Shown: piece by piece, positions 42,457 through 51,306 of the stretch | Layout of the letters: every line of letters starts with the position of its first letter | Position numbering within the stretch: the stretch's first letter is position 1 | Source of the DNA: Roseomonas sp. | GTDB taxonomy: Bacteria; Pseudomonadota; Alphaproteobacteria; Acetobacterales; Acetobacteraceae | Direction: 5' to 3' | DNA: 64,000 nt | NCBI GenBank assembly: GCA_020249285.1 | Contig: JADCFX010000041.1 | Span: 62,001 to 126,000, forward strand | Program-made: the position numbers and the translations under genes | Notes under the pieces: model-generated | The model's input: only the letters and a program-made list of their open reading frames with translations | Told to the model about the DNA's origin: nothing | Database searches by the model: none

Positions 42457-43794
42457 ATGCAACGTCGTCACATTCTGCTGGGAACATCGGGTCTGCTTGC
42501 GGCCCCCTTCATCGCACCATCCGTGCGCGCCCAGGGCCGCACTGAAATCCAATTCTGGTATGGGCTGGGCGGTGCGCTTGGTGAGCGCGTTGCCGAACAG
42601 GTGACCCGCTTCAACGAAAGCCAATCGCGCTTTCGCGTGAATGCCAATTTCCGCGGTTCCTACGTGGAAGTGATGACTGGCGCCATCGCCGCCTGGCGCG
42701 CCGGCACGCCGCCCCATATCGCGCAGGTGTTTGAAGTCGGCACCGCCACCATGATGGCCGCCGGCCCTGCCATTCGCCCGACGCATGAGTTGCTGGGCGA
42801 GGCAGGCATTGATCTCGATCCCAAGCGCTATCTGGCCGGTGTGCGCGGCTATTATTCCGATACGCAAGGCCGCCTGGTTTCCATGCCGCATAATTCTTCT
42901 TCTGCGGTCCTGTGGATCAATCTGGAGGCTTTTGAAAAGGCTGGGCTTTCGACCACCGATCTGCCCAAGACCTGGGCCGAAATCCGCGCCGCCGCGCAGA
43001 AGATCAAGGCGACCAATGCCGCCGAAATCCCGATCAGCACCGCCTGGCCGACCTGGGTGATGTTTGAGCAAATGTCATCCATCCATGATGTCGGGCTCGC
43101 CACCAAGGCCAATGGCTTTGAAGGCCTGGATGCGACCATGAATCTTGGCGCGCCAATTTTTGCCAAGCACACCAATATGCTGCTGGAAATGCAGCGCGAA
43201 GGCACCTTCGTTTATGGCGGGCGCGATGCCGATGGCTTCGCGAGCTTCCCTGCCGGCAAGGCGGCGATGTCCTTCAATTCCTCCGCCGGTCGGGCGCAGG
43301 TGCAGCGCGATGCGAAGTTCCGTTGGGCTTCCGTGGTGCTGCCCTATCATGCGGATGTGCTGCAATCCCCACGCAATGGCGTGATTGGTGGCGCCAGCCT
43401 TTGGACACTGACGGCGCGCAACCGCACGGCGGAAGAATATCGCGGTGTCGCGGAATTCTACCGCTTCATCTCGGAAGTTGAGCAGGATAAGTGGTGGCAC
43501 CATGTCACCGGCTATGTGCCGCTGACACTCGCTGCTTATGAAGCTTCGCGCGCTGAGGGCTTCTATACCCAAAACCCTGGCGCAGATGCCGCGATCATCC
43601 AGCTTTCCCGTGCGGAGCCGACGCCTAATAGCCAGGGCTTCCGGCTGGGCGGCTTTGTGGAAATTCGCAATATCATCCAGGAAGAATTGGAACGCGGTTT
43701 CCAGGGTCAGCAGAATACCGAAACGCTGCTTGCAAATGCCAATCGCCGCGCCGATGTGGTGCTGCGTAATTTTGAGCGTGCGAATCGTCGTTAA
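42457..43794 (+). CDS. ugpB: sn-glycerol-3-phosphate ABC transporter substrate-binding protein UgpB
   Basis: A 445-residue periplasmic binding protein. Signal MQRRHILLGTSGLLAAPFIA; mature start EIQFWYGLGGALGERVAEQV. UgpB hallmarks include FRGSYVEVMTGAIAAWRAG, PPHIAQVFEVGTATMM, NSSSAVLWIN, and WPTWVMFEQMSS near the glycerol-phosphate-binding site. It binds sn-glycerol-3-phosphate or glycerophosphodiesters (family knowledge). It follows glpD by 90 bp with a good GAAGGAGAG ribosome-binding site. A strong hairpin lies between it and ugpA, as often found after abundant binding-protein genes. Confidence 0.94.
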   Translation: MQRRHILLGTSGLLAAPFIAPSVRAQGRTEIQFWYGLGGALGERVAEQVTRFNESQSRFRVNANFRGSYVEVMTGAIAAWRAGTPPHIAQVFEVGTATMMAAGPAIRPTHELLGEAGIDLDPKRYLAGVRGYYSDTQGRLVSMPHNSSSAVLWINLEAFEKAGLSTTDLPKTWAEIRAAAQKIKATNAAEIPISTAWPTWVMFEQMSSIHDVGLATKANGFEGLDATMNLGAPIFAKHTNMLLEMQREGTFVYGGRDADGFASFPAGKAAMSFNSSAGRAQVQRDAKFRWASVVLPYHADVLQSPRNGVIGGASLWTLTARNRTAEEYRGVAEFYRFISEVEQDKWWHHVTGYVPLTLAAYEASRAEGFYTQNPGADAAIIQLSRAEPTPNSQGFRLGGFVEIRNIIQEELERGFQGQQNTETLLANANRRADVVLRNFERANRR

Positions 43795-43803
43795 TCGCGT
43801 ATC

Positions 43804-43826
43804 GGGGCCGCCTTCACGGCGGCCCC
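43804..43826 (+). terminator. Intercistronic hairpin between ugpB and ugpA
   Basis: GGGGCCGCC (43804-43812) pairs perfectly with GGCGGCCCC (43818-43826) around a 5-nt loop; a run of seven T lies 10 bp later. It probably causes partial termination or stabilises the ugpB message, giving more binding protein than permease. Confidence 0.65.
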
Positions 43827-43905
43827 ATCTCATCGGTTTTTTTGACCGCATTTTCCGAGCCGCCAAGTGAGCCAACTTGGCTTGAAAATGCTCAGTTGAG
43901 GCCAC

Positions 43906-44787
43906 ATGCAGCGCAAGGCGATATTCAACAATAAACTGCTGCCCTATCTGCTGCTGGCGCCGCAGCTTGCGATCACTTTTGTCTTCTTCTTCTGGCCGGC
44001 GGGGGAAGCCGTTTGGTTTTCCTTCATCCGCCAGGATGCCTTTGGCATTTCCAAGCAATTCGTCTGGTTTGAGAATTTCACGGATCTTTTCGCCGACCCG
44101 CTGTATCACCAGGTCATCATCAATACGCTGATTTTCTCGGTGTCCGTCACCGCGCTTGCCATGGGCTTGGCGCTTGGCCTGGCGGTGCTTGCGGATCGGC
44201 ATATTCGCGGCAAGGATGGCTATCGTACCTTGCTGATCTGGCCTTATGCGGTCGCGCCGGCCATAGCCGCCATTCTTTATATTTTCCTGTTCCACCCTGA
44301 TATCGGGCTGATTGGCCGCGCGTTGAAAGCCGCGGGGGTTGCCTGGAATTATACGCTGAATGGCAATCAGGCCATGCTGGTGGTGATACTCGCGGCGGCC
44401 TGGAAACAGGTTTCCTATAATTTCCTGTTCTTTCTGGCTGGGCTGCAATCCATCCCGCGCAGCGTGTTGGAAGCAGCCTCCATTGATGGTGCGTCCCCCC
44501 TGCATCGCTTCCGCACGGTGATCTTCCCGCTGCTGTCGCCCACTACCTTTTTTCTGCTGGTGATCAATATCACCTACGCCTTCTTTGATACTTTCGGCAT
44601 TATTGATGCGCTGACCAAGGGCGGGCCGGGCAATGCCACGCAAACCCTGATCTACCGCGCCTATATTGATGGGCGTGTCAATCTCGATCTCGGCTCATCC
44701 TCCGCGCAATCCGTGGTGCTGATGCTTGCGGTGATAGCGCTGACGCTGGTGCAGTTCCGCTTTATCGAGCGCAAGGTTCATTACTGA
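43906..44787 (+). CDS. ugpA: Glycerol-3-phosphate ABC transporter permease UgpA
   Basis: A 293-residue inner-membrane permease with six transmembrane helices. First helix [22 protein letters not shown]; the EAA loop coupling to the ATPase reads [24 protein letters not shown] (in pieces). Ends with an arginine/lysine-rich [10 protein letters not shown] typical of UgpA. Its stop overlaps the next ATG (TGATG), so it is coupled to ugpE. Forms the membrane channel with UgpE. Confidence 0.94.
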   Translation: MQRKAIFNNKLLPYLLLAPQLAITFVFFFWPAGEAVWFSFIRQDAFGISKQFVWFENFTDLFADPLYHQVIINTLIFSVSVTALAMGLALGLAVLADRHIRGKDGYRTLLIWPYAVAPAIAAILYIFLFHPDIGLIGRALKAAGVAWNYTLNGNQAMLVVILAAAWKQVSYNFLFFLAGLQSIPRSVLEAASIDGASPLHRFRTVIFPLLSPTTFFLLVINITYAFFDTFGIIDALTKGGPGNATQTLIYRAYIDGRVNLDLGSSSAQSVVLMLAVIALTLVQFRFIERKVHY

Positions 44788-45671
44788 TGGCCGAGCCACG
44801 CAACAGCATCGCCGCCCCCATGGGCATGGCCGGCAGCAATCCCAGAGCGGATATGCTTACCCATGTTATCCTGGTTCTGGGGGTGTTGCTTTTCGCGCTG
44901 CCCATCTGGATTGTGCTGATGGGCTCCACCCATGATGCCGGCACTATCGGCCGCGGCGATGTGCCCTTGCTGCCGGGCGCCGAGGCAGCTGCGAATTACA
45001 GCGCGGTCTGGAGCCAGGGCAATAAGCAGCGCGCCGGCGTGCCGGTTTCCACGATGATGTTCAATAGCGCCATCATGGCGCTGCTGATCACCTTCGGTAA
45101 AATCGCGATTTCCATCATCTCCGCCTATGCGGTCGCCTTCTTTTCCTTCCCCGGGCGCATGCTGTTTTTCTGGGCGATTTTCATCACCCTGATGCTGCCG
45201 GTTGAGGTGCGCATCTTCCCGACCTTTCAGGTGGTTTCTGACCTTGGCATGGTGAATACCTATGCCGGCTTGATCGTGCCTTTGATCGCTTCCGCCACCG
45301 CAACGCTTTTGTTCCGCCAATTCTTCCTGACCATCCCGGATGAGCTGGTGGAAGCCGCCAAGATGGATGGCGCCGGCCCGATCCGGTTTTTCAAGGATGT
45401 GGTGCTGCCGCTATCCGCCACCAATATCGCTGCCCTTTTCGTTATTCTTTTCGTCTATGGCTGGAACCAATATCTTTGGCCGCTGTTGGTGACGACCTCC
45501 ACCGATGTGGAAACCATCATGATCGGCATTGTGAAAATGTTGGGCTCCCAGGGCGATACGGAATGGCATTTGGTGATGGCGACCACGGTGCTCGCGCTGC
45601 TGCCCCCCGTTGCCATCGTGATCCTGATGCAGCGCTGGTTCGTCAAAGGCTTGGTTGAGACTGAGAAATGA
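44787..45671 (+). CDS. ugpE: Glycerol-3-phosphate ABC transporter permease UgpE
   Basis: A 294-residue permease with six helices. Starts with a variable N-terminus, then MLTHVILVLGVLLFALPIWI, a periplasmic loop, IISAYAVAFFSFPGRMLFFW, and the EAA motif ELVEAAKMDGAGPIRFFKDVVLP. The GWNQYLWPLLVTT helix is characteristic of UgpE. It shares the UgpA stop/start overlap and precedes the ATPase gene by 9 bp. Confidence 0.94.
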   Translation: MAEPRNSIAAPMGMAGSNPRADMLTHVILVLGVLLFALPIWIVLMGSTHDAGTIGRGDVPLLPGAEAAANYSAVWSQGNKQRAGVPVSTMMFNSAIMALLITFGKIAISIISAYAVAFFSFPGRMLFFWAIFITLMLPVEVRIFPTFQVVSDLGMVNTYAGLIVPLIASATATLLFRQFFLTIPDELVEAAKMDGAGPIRFFKDVVLPLSATNIAALFVILFVYGWNQYLWPLLVTTSTDVETIMIGIVKMLGSQGDTEWHLVMATTVLALLPPVAIVILMQRWFVKGLVETEK

Positions 45672-45680
45672 GAAACCCCC

Positions 45681-46748
45681 ATGGCTGAGCTCAAACTTTC
45701 CGGCATTGTCAAAAGCTTCGGCGCGGTGCGCGTGCTGCATGGCATTGATTTGACCGTGCAGGATGGGGAGATGATTGTCATTGTCGGCGCTTCCGGCTGC
45801 GGCAAATCAACCTTGCTGCGCATCGTGGCGGGGCTCGAACGCAGCACGGGTGGCACGGTGCTTATTGATGATCGGGATGTGACGGCGCTGGAACCTGCGG
45901 CACGCGATATCGCCATGGTGTTTCAGAATTACGCGCTCTATCCCCACATGCGCGTCTTCGACAATATGGCCTATGGGCTGCGTATTCGCGGCCTTGACCG
46001 CGAAGACATCAAGCGCCGCGTTCAGGAAGCGGCTGATCTGCTCGGCCTTTCCGAATTGCTTGATCGGCGCCCGAGGGAATTATCCGGCGGTCAACGCCAG
46101 CGCGTTGCCATGGGGCGCGCCATTGTGCGCGAACCCAAGCTATTCCTGTTTGATGAACCACTTTCCAACCTGGATGCGAAGCTTCGCGTTGCCATGCGCG
46201 CGGAAATCAAGCGCCTGCAACGCCGGCTTGGCGTCACCAGCCTTTTCGTCACACATGACCAGGTGGAGGCGATGACTTTGGGCGACAGACTTGTGGTCAT
46301 GCATGAAGGCCGCGCGGCGCAAATCGCCTCTCCCATGGAGATTTTTGAACGCCCCGCCGATTCCTATGTCGCGGGCTTCATCGGCAGCCCGTCCATAAAT
46401 TTCCTGCCAGCCACCATCACGGAAGATGCCAAGGCGGCGCGGCTTTCAGATGGCAACATCATCGCCCTACCACCGGGACAATACGCCACGCACCCGGGCC
46501 AGAAGGTCACGCTTGGCATTCGCCCGGAACATATCAGCCTGCCAGGGCCGCTTCGGCTCACCACCGATCTGGTTGAACCGCTGGGTTCCGAAAGCGTGGT
46601 GCATGGCAAGCTTGGTTCCGGTGAAACCATTGCCTTGCGCCTCCCCGGTGCGCCGCCTTCCGCCGCGGTGCTGGAAATTGCGCCGCGCATCGAACATTTG
46701 CATGTCTTCGATGCGGAATCTGGAAAACGGCTGCCCCCGCCCGGCTGA
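45681..46748 (+). CDS. ugpC: Glycerol-3-phosphate ABC transporter ATP-binding protein UgpC
   Basis: A 355-residue MalK-type ATPase. Walker A GASGCGKSTLLR, Q-loop FQNYALYPHM, signature ELSGGQRQRVAMGRA, Walker B LFLFDEPLSNLDAKLR, H-loop VTHDQVEAM. The C-terminal regulatory OB-type (TOBE) domain has GFIGSPSINFLPA and LGIRPEHI. Energises transport through UgpAE. Ends 6 bp from the convergent acyl-CoA synthetase-like gene. Confidence 0.95.
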   Translation: MAELKLSGIVKSFGAVRVLHGIDLTVQDGEMIVIVGASGCGKSTLLRIVAGLERSTGGTVLIDDRDVTALEPAARDIAMVFQNYALYPHMRVFDNMAYGLRIRGLDREDIKRRVQEAADLLGLSELLDRRPRELSGGQRQRVAMGRAIVREPKLFLFDEPLSNLDAKLRVAMRAEIKRLQRRLGVTSLFVTHDQVEAMTLGDRLVVMHEGRAAQIASPMEIFERPADSYVAGFIGSPSINFLPATITEDAKAARLSDGNIIALPPGQYATHPGQKVTLGIRPEHISLPGPLRLTTDLVEPLGSESVVHGKLGSGETIALRLPGAPPSAAVLEIAPRIEHLHVFDAESGKRLPPPG

Positions 46749-46754
46749 ATAAAC

Positions 46755-48317
46755 TCACGCCTGCCCGCGTTCGATTAGCAGGCGCTTCACCTCATTCTTC
46801 GGGACCTTGCCGTAACCAGAACGCGGCAGCGCATCCCAGACCACGATTTTCGCCGGCCATTTATAGCGGCCAAGCTTGCCATCCAGATGCGCCATCACCG
46901 CCGCCGGATCAATCACGGCACCGGCTTCGGCCACCAGCACTGCGACCCCGCTTTCGCCCCATTTCACATCCGCAACACCTACCACGCAGGCTTCCGCGAC
47001 GGATGGGTGAGTCAGTAGCGCTTCCTCCACCTCACGCGGATACACATTGGACCCGCCAGAAATATACATGTCCGAAGCGCGCCCGGTGATATACAGGAAC
47101 CCGCGCGCATCCAAATGGCCAAGATCACCGGTATGGAACCAGCCGCCGGCGAAGGCCTTTTCATTGGCGCTGTCATTTTCGAAATAGCCAGCGAACACCG
47201 CAGGTCCACGCACGCAAATATCGCCAGTTTCGCCTGCGGCTAAGGGCCTGTTCGCGGTATCCAGAATCGCCACCTCAATTCCTGTGCGCGGATAGCCGCA
47301 GGAACCAATCGGCATGGCAGGATCATCTTCCATACTATGCCAGGCGGGCGGCAACACGGTGATATTGCCGGTCACTTCACCCAAGCCGAAATACTGCACC
47401 AGGCAGGGGCCAAGCTTGCTCAGCGCGTATTTCTGATCCTCCCGATACATTGGCGCGCCGGCATAGATCACGTGGCGCAGGGAAGCATGATCATGCGTAT
47501 CCACCGCAGGGTCACGACACAGCGTATTCAGGATGGTCGGGACGGTGAACATGTTGGAAACACGATGCGCTTCAATCAGCCGCCAGGCTTCCGGCACATC
47601 AAACCGCTCGCCGGGCAGCAGGATGGAGGCCGCGCCACGCGCCACTTGCGATAACGCATGCACGCCAGCGCCATGGGAAAGCGGCGCCACCACCAAGGAC
47701 GCATCATTCTCAGTCAGCCCCGGCATCAGATCGGCGATGTGGTTGTTGATGACAAAGGCCATTTGCCCATGGGTCAGGATGCCCCCCTTGGGCCGGCCCG
47801 TGGTGCCGGAGGTATAGAAGAACCAGGCCGGATGATCGCGATCCACATCGGCGGGCACGGTAACCGGGGCGCTTTGGCCTTCCCTGATCAAATCTTCCCA
47901 AGAAAAACCGGCACCTTCGCCAATCGCGATATCCAGCATACAGGCCGGATTTTCCGCGCGGCAGGCAGCGCGGTGTTCGGGGAAGGCCACATCGAAGATC
48001 TGCGCCTTGCAGCGCGAAGACCCGGCCAGATAGGCGGCCTCTGGCGGGCTCAGGCGGAAATTCGTCGGCACCCAAACCGCGCCGATCAGCCAGCAGGCCC
48101 AAACGCCTTCGAAAATCGCGTTATTGTTGCGTGAATGGATCAGCACGCGATCACCGGCGCCAATGCCGCGCGCGCGCAAGCCGGCAGCGGCGGCACAGGC
48201 CCGCGCCGCGATTTCCGCCCAGCTCCAGACCCTGTCGCGCCAGATCAGGCCGGGGCGGTCCGGCAGGCGGCGGGCGGTTTGCAGCAGCATGGTGCCCAGG
48301 TTGGAAGTCGGGATCAT
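46755..48317 (-). CDS. AMP-dependent acyl-CoA synthetase/ligase family protein
   Basis: About 520 residues of the ANL adenylating superfamily: acid + ATP + CoA to acyl-CoA. P-loop-like motif WFFYTSGTTGRPKGGIL, the A5-region YFGLGEVTG, the A7/A8 motifs WFHTGDLGHLDARGFLYITGR in pieces, and the C-terminal catalytic lysine in SGYGKVPKNEVKR. ATG 48317 is chosen because AAGGAGA lies upstream and the conserved start (LGTMLLQTARRLPDRPGL) follows. Substrate is a carboxylic acid; medium- or aryl-chain is likely but not certain. Divergent from the second TRAP operon, hinting that the transported acid may be its substrate (inference). Confidence 0.92.
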   Translation of the reverse strand: MIPTSNLGTMLLQTARRLPDRPGLIWRDRVWSWAEIAARACAAAAGLRARGIGAGDRVLIHSRNNNAIFEGVWACWLIGAVWVPTNFRLSPPEAAYLAGSSRCKAQIFDVAFPEHRAACRAENPACMLDIAIGEGAGFSWEDLIREGQSAPVTVPADVDRDHPAWFFYTSGTTGRPKGGILTHGQMAFVINNHIADLMPGLTENDASLVVAPLSHGAGVHALSQVARGAASILLPGERFDVPEAWRLIEAHRVSNMFTVPTILNTLCRDPAVDTHDHASLRHVIYAGAPMYREDQKYALSKLGPCLVQYFGLGEVTGNITVLPPAWHSMEDDPAMPIGSCGYPRTGIEVAILDTANRPLAAGETGDICVRGPAVFAGYFENDSANEKAFAGGWFHTGDLGHLDARGFLYITGRASDMYISGGSNVYPREVEEALLTHPSVAEACVVGVADVKWGESGVAVLVAEAGAVIDPAAVMAHLDGKLGRYKWPAKIVVWDALPRSGYGKVPKNEVKRLLIERGQA

Positions 48318-48438
48318 GCGGCGTCTCCTTTTTTGCGGCGCCCTTTCGGCGGTTCGCGCGATGTTTCGCTTGCCTCCGGCGCTGGCCTTGGGCAAGTGGG
48401 GATATTAGTCTGGATCCAAACAAAGGGAGAAGAACGCC

Positions 48439-49491
48439 ATGACCACCCCATTCCAGGGCGCGACGCGCCGTAACCTGCTGCTGGGCGCAGGCGCGCTCGG
48501 CCTGGCCGCCCCCGCGATTGCCCGCGCGCAGGGGCAATACCGCGCCGAGTACAAGGTCTCGGTGGTGGGCAATCGCCCGCTGCCGATCTCAGACGGCGCC
48601 TTCACCTGGGCAGAGCTGGTCACGGAACGCTCGGGCGGGCGGATCAATATGAAGGTCTATCCGGGCAGCCAATTGGTCGGCGGTGATCAGACGCGCGAAT
48701 TGGTCGCGATGCGCCAGGGCGTGATTGATATGGCGGTGTTTTCCACCATCAACATCTCCCCGCAAATCCGCGAAATGAACATTTTTTCGCTGCCCTTCCT
48801 GATGCCCAATCACCGCGCTTATGACGCGATCATCAATGGGGAAGTCGGGCGCGATTTGTTCGGCACGCTGACCAGCCGCGATGTGACGCCGGTTGCCTGG
48901 GGTGAGAATGGTTTCCGCGAAATCTCCAACAGCAAGCGCGAAATCCGCAAGCCCGAGGATCTGCGTGGCCTGAAAATTCGCTTCGCGGCGGGTGCGATTT
49001 TCAGTGAAATCTATCAGGGGCTTGGCGCCAATCCAGTGCAAATGTCCTTTGCTGATCTACAACCCGCCCTTTCCACCGGCGCGGTGGATGGGCAGGAAAA
49101 CCCAGTCAATCTGTTCCTGGGCTTCCGCATGGATACGCTGGCGCAGCGCCATTTGACCATCTGGAATTACTGCGCCGATGCGGCGATTTTTGTTGCCTCA
49201 AAGGCCGTAATGGATAGCTTCGCGCCGGCGGACCGCGATCTGGTGATCGCCTGCGCGCGTGAAGCGGCGCAGCGCCAGATTGCGGCGGCGCGCAAGGGGC
49301 TGGGCATTGATGGCGACCGTTCCTCGATCGAGGAATGTATCCGCCGTGGCGTGGCGGTGGCGGAACTCACGCCCGCTGAAAAGCAGGCCTTCGCCCGCGC
49401 CACACGGCCGGTCTTTGACAAGTGGGCGCAGACCGTTGGCAGCGCCTTGGTGCAAAAGGCCGAAGCCTCCATTGCGCGCGCGATTGCCTGA
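48439..49491 (+). CDS. TRAP transporter substrate-binding protein (DctP family)
   Basis: A 350-residue periplasmic binding protein with a Tat-like signal (RRNLLLGAGALGLAAPAIA). The mature part shows FTWAELVTERSGGRINMKVYPGSQL in pieces, the arginine-bearing RGLKIRFAAG motif, and ALSTGAVDGQENPVNLF, the region that binds the carboxylate in this family. It heads a three-gene TRAP operon, with DctQ 6 bp downstream. Unrelated in detail to the two DctP copies near 32 kb. Confidence 0.95.
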   Translation: MTTPFQGATRRNLLLGAGALGLAAPAIARAQGQYRAEYKVSVVGNRPLPISDGAFTWAELVTERSGGRINMKVYPGSQLVGGDQTRELVAMRQGVIDMAVFSTINISPQIREMNIFSLPFLMPNHRAYDAIINGEVGRDLFGTLTSRDVTPVAWGENGFREISNSKREIRKPEDLRGLKIRFAAGAIFSEIYQGLGANPVQMSFADLQPALSTGAVDGQENPVNLFLGFRMDTLAQRHLTIWNYCADAAIFVASKAVMDSFAPADRDLVIACAREAAQRQIAAARKGLGIDGDRSSIEECIRRGVAVAELTPAEKQAFARATRPVFDKWAQTVGSALVQKAEASIARAIA

Positions 49492-49497
49492 CGCGCC

Positions 49498-50007
49498 ATG
49501 AGTGTTGAATTGGATCCGGGGGCAACGCTTCCGGATCCGAAAACCCGGGTTCCGCTGAGTTTCGAACGCGTTCTGCTGGCGCTTGCCATGGCGGCCATGG
49601 CGCTGATTACAGCGGCGAATGTGCTGGCGCGTTACCTTACGAATGTTTCTTTTGCTATCACGGAAGAATATTCGGTGGTGCTGATGGTGGTGATCGCGCT
49701 GATCGGCACGGCACTCGCCATCGCAACTGGGCGGCATATTCGGGTTGGGTATTTCACCGATCTGATGGGGAAGCTTGGGCAACGCCGGGCGGAAATGCTG
49801 GCGCTGATCCTTGCCATTATCTGCTTTGGTCTGCTTGCGATCTTCGGCGCCAAGCTGGCTTATGATGAATATCGCTTTGAAGTGCTATCCAACGGGCTTG
49901 GCAATCCGCAATGGCTCTACACTGGCTGGCTGCCTTTGGTTTCGCTTTTGGTCATTGCGCGCGCGGCGGGCCGCTTGATCCGGCTGGCACGCGGTGAGGA
50001 TGGCTGA
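49498..50007 (+). CDS. TRAP transporter small permease (DctQ family)
   Basis: A 169-residue membrane protein with four helices (VLLALAMAAMALITAANVLARY, then VVLMVVIALIGTALAIA, a third around EMLALILAIICFGLLAIF, and a last WLPLVSLLVIARAAG). ARYLTNVSFAITEEYS and GRHIRVGYF fit DctQ. It bridges the binding protein and large permease genes, with 6 bp and 3 bp spacing. Confidence 0.93.
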   Translation: MSVELDPGATLPDPKTRVPLSFERVLLALAMAAMALITAANVLARYLTNVSFAITEEYSVVLMVVIALIGTALAIATGRHIRVGYFTDLMGKLGQRRAEMLALILAIICFGLLAIFGAKLAYDEYRFEVLSNGLGNPQWLYTGWLPLVSLLVIARAAGRLIRLARGEDG

Positions 50008-50010
50008 GCC

Positions 50011-51297
50011 ATGATAGCAACCACCCTGTTCCTTGCCTTCGCCTTGCTGCTCGCGGGCGGTGTGCCTGTCGCGATTTGCCTTGGGCTGGCGGGCGCTTTC
50101 GCCATTTGGCTTGCGGATCAATCCATCATGGCGATGCCCACCAATGTCTATGCCGGCATTGCCAAGTACCCGTTGATCGCCATTCCCATGTTCGTGCTGG
50201 TGGGCAGCGTTTTTGATCGCACGGGCGTTGCACTGCGGCTGGTGCGCTTCGCAACCGCGCTGGTCGGCGCTGGGCGGGGTGCGCTTGCTTCCGTGGCCGT
50301 GCTGGTTGCGATGGTGATTGGCGGGATTTCGGGGTCAGGCCCGGCCACCAGCGCGGCGGTCGGCCAGGTGGTGACGAAAAGCATGGCGGAGGATGGCTAC
50401 CCGCGCCCCTTTATCGCCAGCACCGTGGGTGCGGCGGCGGCCACTGATATCCTGATCCCGCCTTCCATCGCCTTCATCGTCTATGCCGTGCTGGTGCCGG
50501 GCGTTTCTGTGCCCGCTATTTTCGCTGCCGGCATGATCCCCGGGATTCTCGCCGGGCTTTGCATCATCGCGGCCGTGGTGATCATTTCCATCGTCAAGGA
50601 TTTCGGCGGTAAGGCGCGCCAGAAGGAAGCCATTGCGGTCTGGCAAAGCTTCAAGGAAGCCTTCTGGGGCCTGCTGGCGCCGGTGGTGATCCTGGGCGGC
50701 ATGCGGCTTGGGCTTTTCACGCCAACGGAAGCCGCTGTTGTCGCGGTATTCTATGGGCTCTTTATCGGCTTTTTCGTCTATCGCAGCCTGACGCTTCGCG
50801 ATGTCTATGAAATGCTGGTGGAGGCTGGGGAAATCTCTGCCGTCATCCTGATCGTCATTGCTTTGGCGACAGTCTTTGCCTGGTCAACCAGCACGCTTGG
50901 CATTGTGCGCCCGATTGTGGAATGGGTGGTGGGGCTTGGGCTTGGCTCGGCCGGCACACTCGCGCTGCTCACGATTTTCCTGATCATTGTGGGCATGTTT
51001 CTGGATGGCATTTCGATCTTCCTGATCCTGCTACCGTTACTGCTGCCGATTGCCGCTGCCTTTCAATGGGATTTGACCTGGTTTGGCGTGGTGCTGACCA
51101 TGATGATCGCCATTGGCCAATTCACGCCGCCCATGGCGGTGAATTTAATGGTATCCTGCCGGATTGCGGGGGTTTCCATGGAAAGCACCGTACCTTGGGT
51201 GATTTGGCTGGTGCTGGCCATGTTGCTTTCGGCCGTGGCCGTCATGGCCGTGCCGGATTTGGCGCTGTGGTTGCCGCGCGTGATGGGGCTTGGCTAA
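50011..51297 (+). CDS. TRAP transporter large permease (DctM family)
   Basis: A 428-residue permease with about twelve helices. Hallmarks: PLIAIPMFVLVGSVFDRTG, GGISGSGPATSAAVGQV, DILIPPSIAFIVYAVLV, and FTPPMAVNLMVSCRIAG near the end. Completes the second TRAP transporter in the window; the DctP and DctQ subunits are directly upstream. Ends 9 bp from the convergent TctC gene. Confidence 0.95.
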   Translation: MIATTLFLAFALLLAGGVPVAICLGLAGAFAIWLADQSIMAMPTNVYAGIAKYPLIAIPMFVLVGSVFDRTGVALRLVRFATALVGAGRGALASVAVLVAMVIGGISGSGPATSAAVGQVVTKSMAEDGYPRPFIASTVGAAAATDILIPPSIAFIVYAVLVPGVSVPAIFAAGMIPGILAGLCIIAAVVIISIVKDFGGKARQKEAIAVWQSFKEAFWGLLAPVVILGGMRLGLFTPTEAAVVAVFYGLFIGFFVYRSLTLRDVYEMLVEAGEISAVILIVIALATVFAWSTSTLGIVRPIVEWVVGLGLGSAGTLALLTIFLIIVGMFLDGISIFLILLPLLLPIAAAFQWDLTWFGVVLTMMIAIGQFTPPMAVNLMVSCRIAGVSMESTVPWVIWLVLAMLLSAVAVMAVPDLALWLPRVMGLG

Positions 51298-51306
51298 GCA
51301 AGCCCC

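Noticed and set aside
43075..44643. Long open frame (522 codons) on the minus strand
   Set aside because: It is antisense to ugpB and ugpA, crosses their intergenic hairpin and has no recognisable motif.
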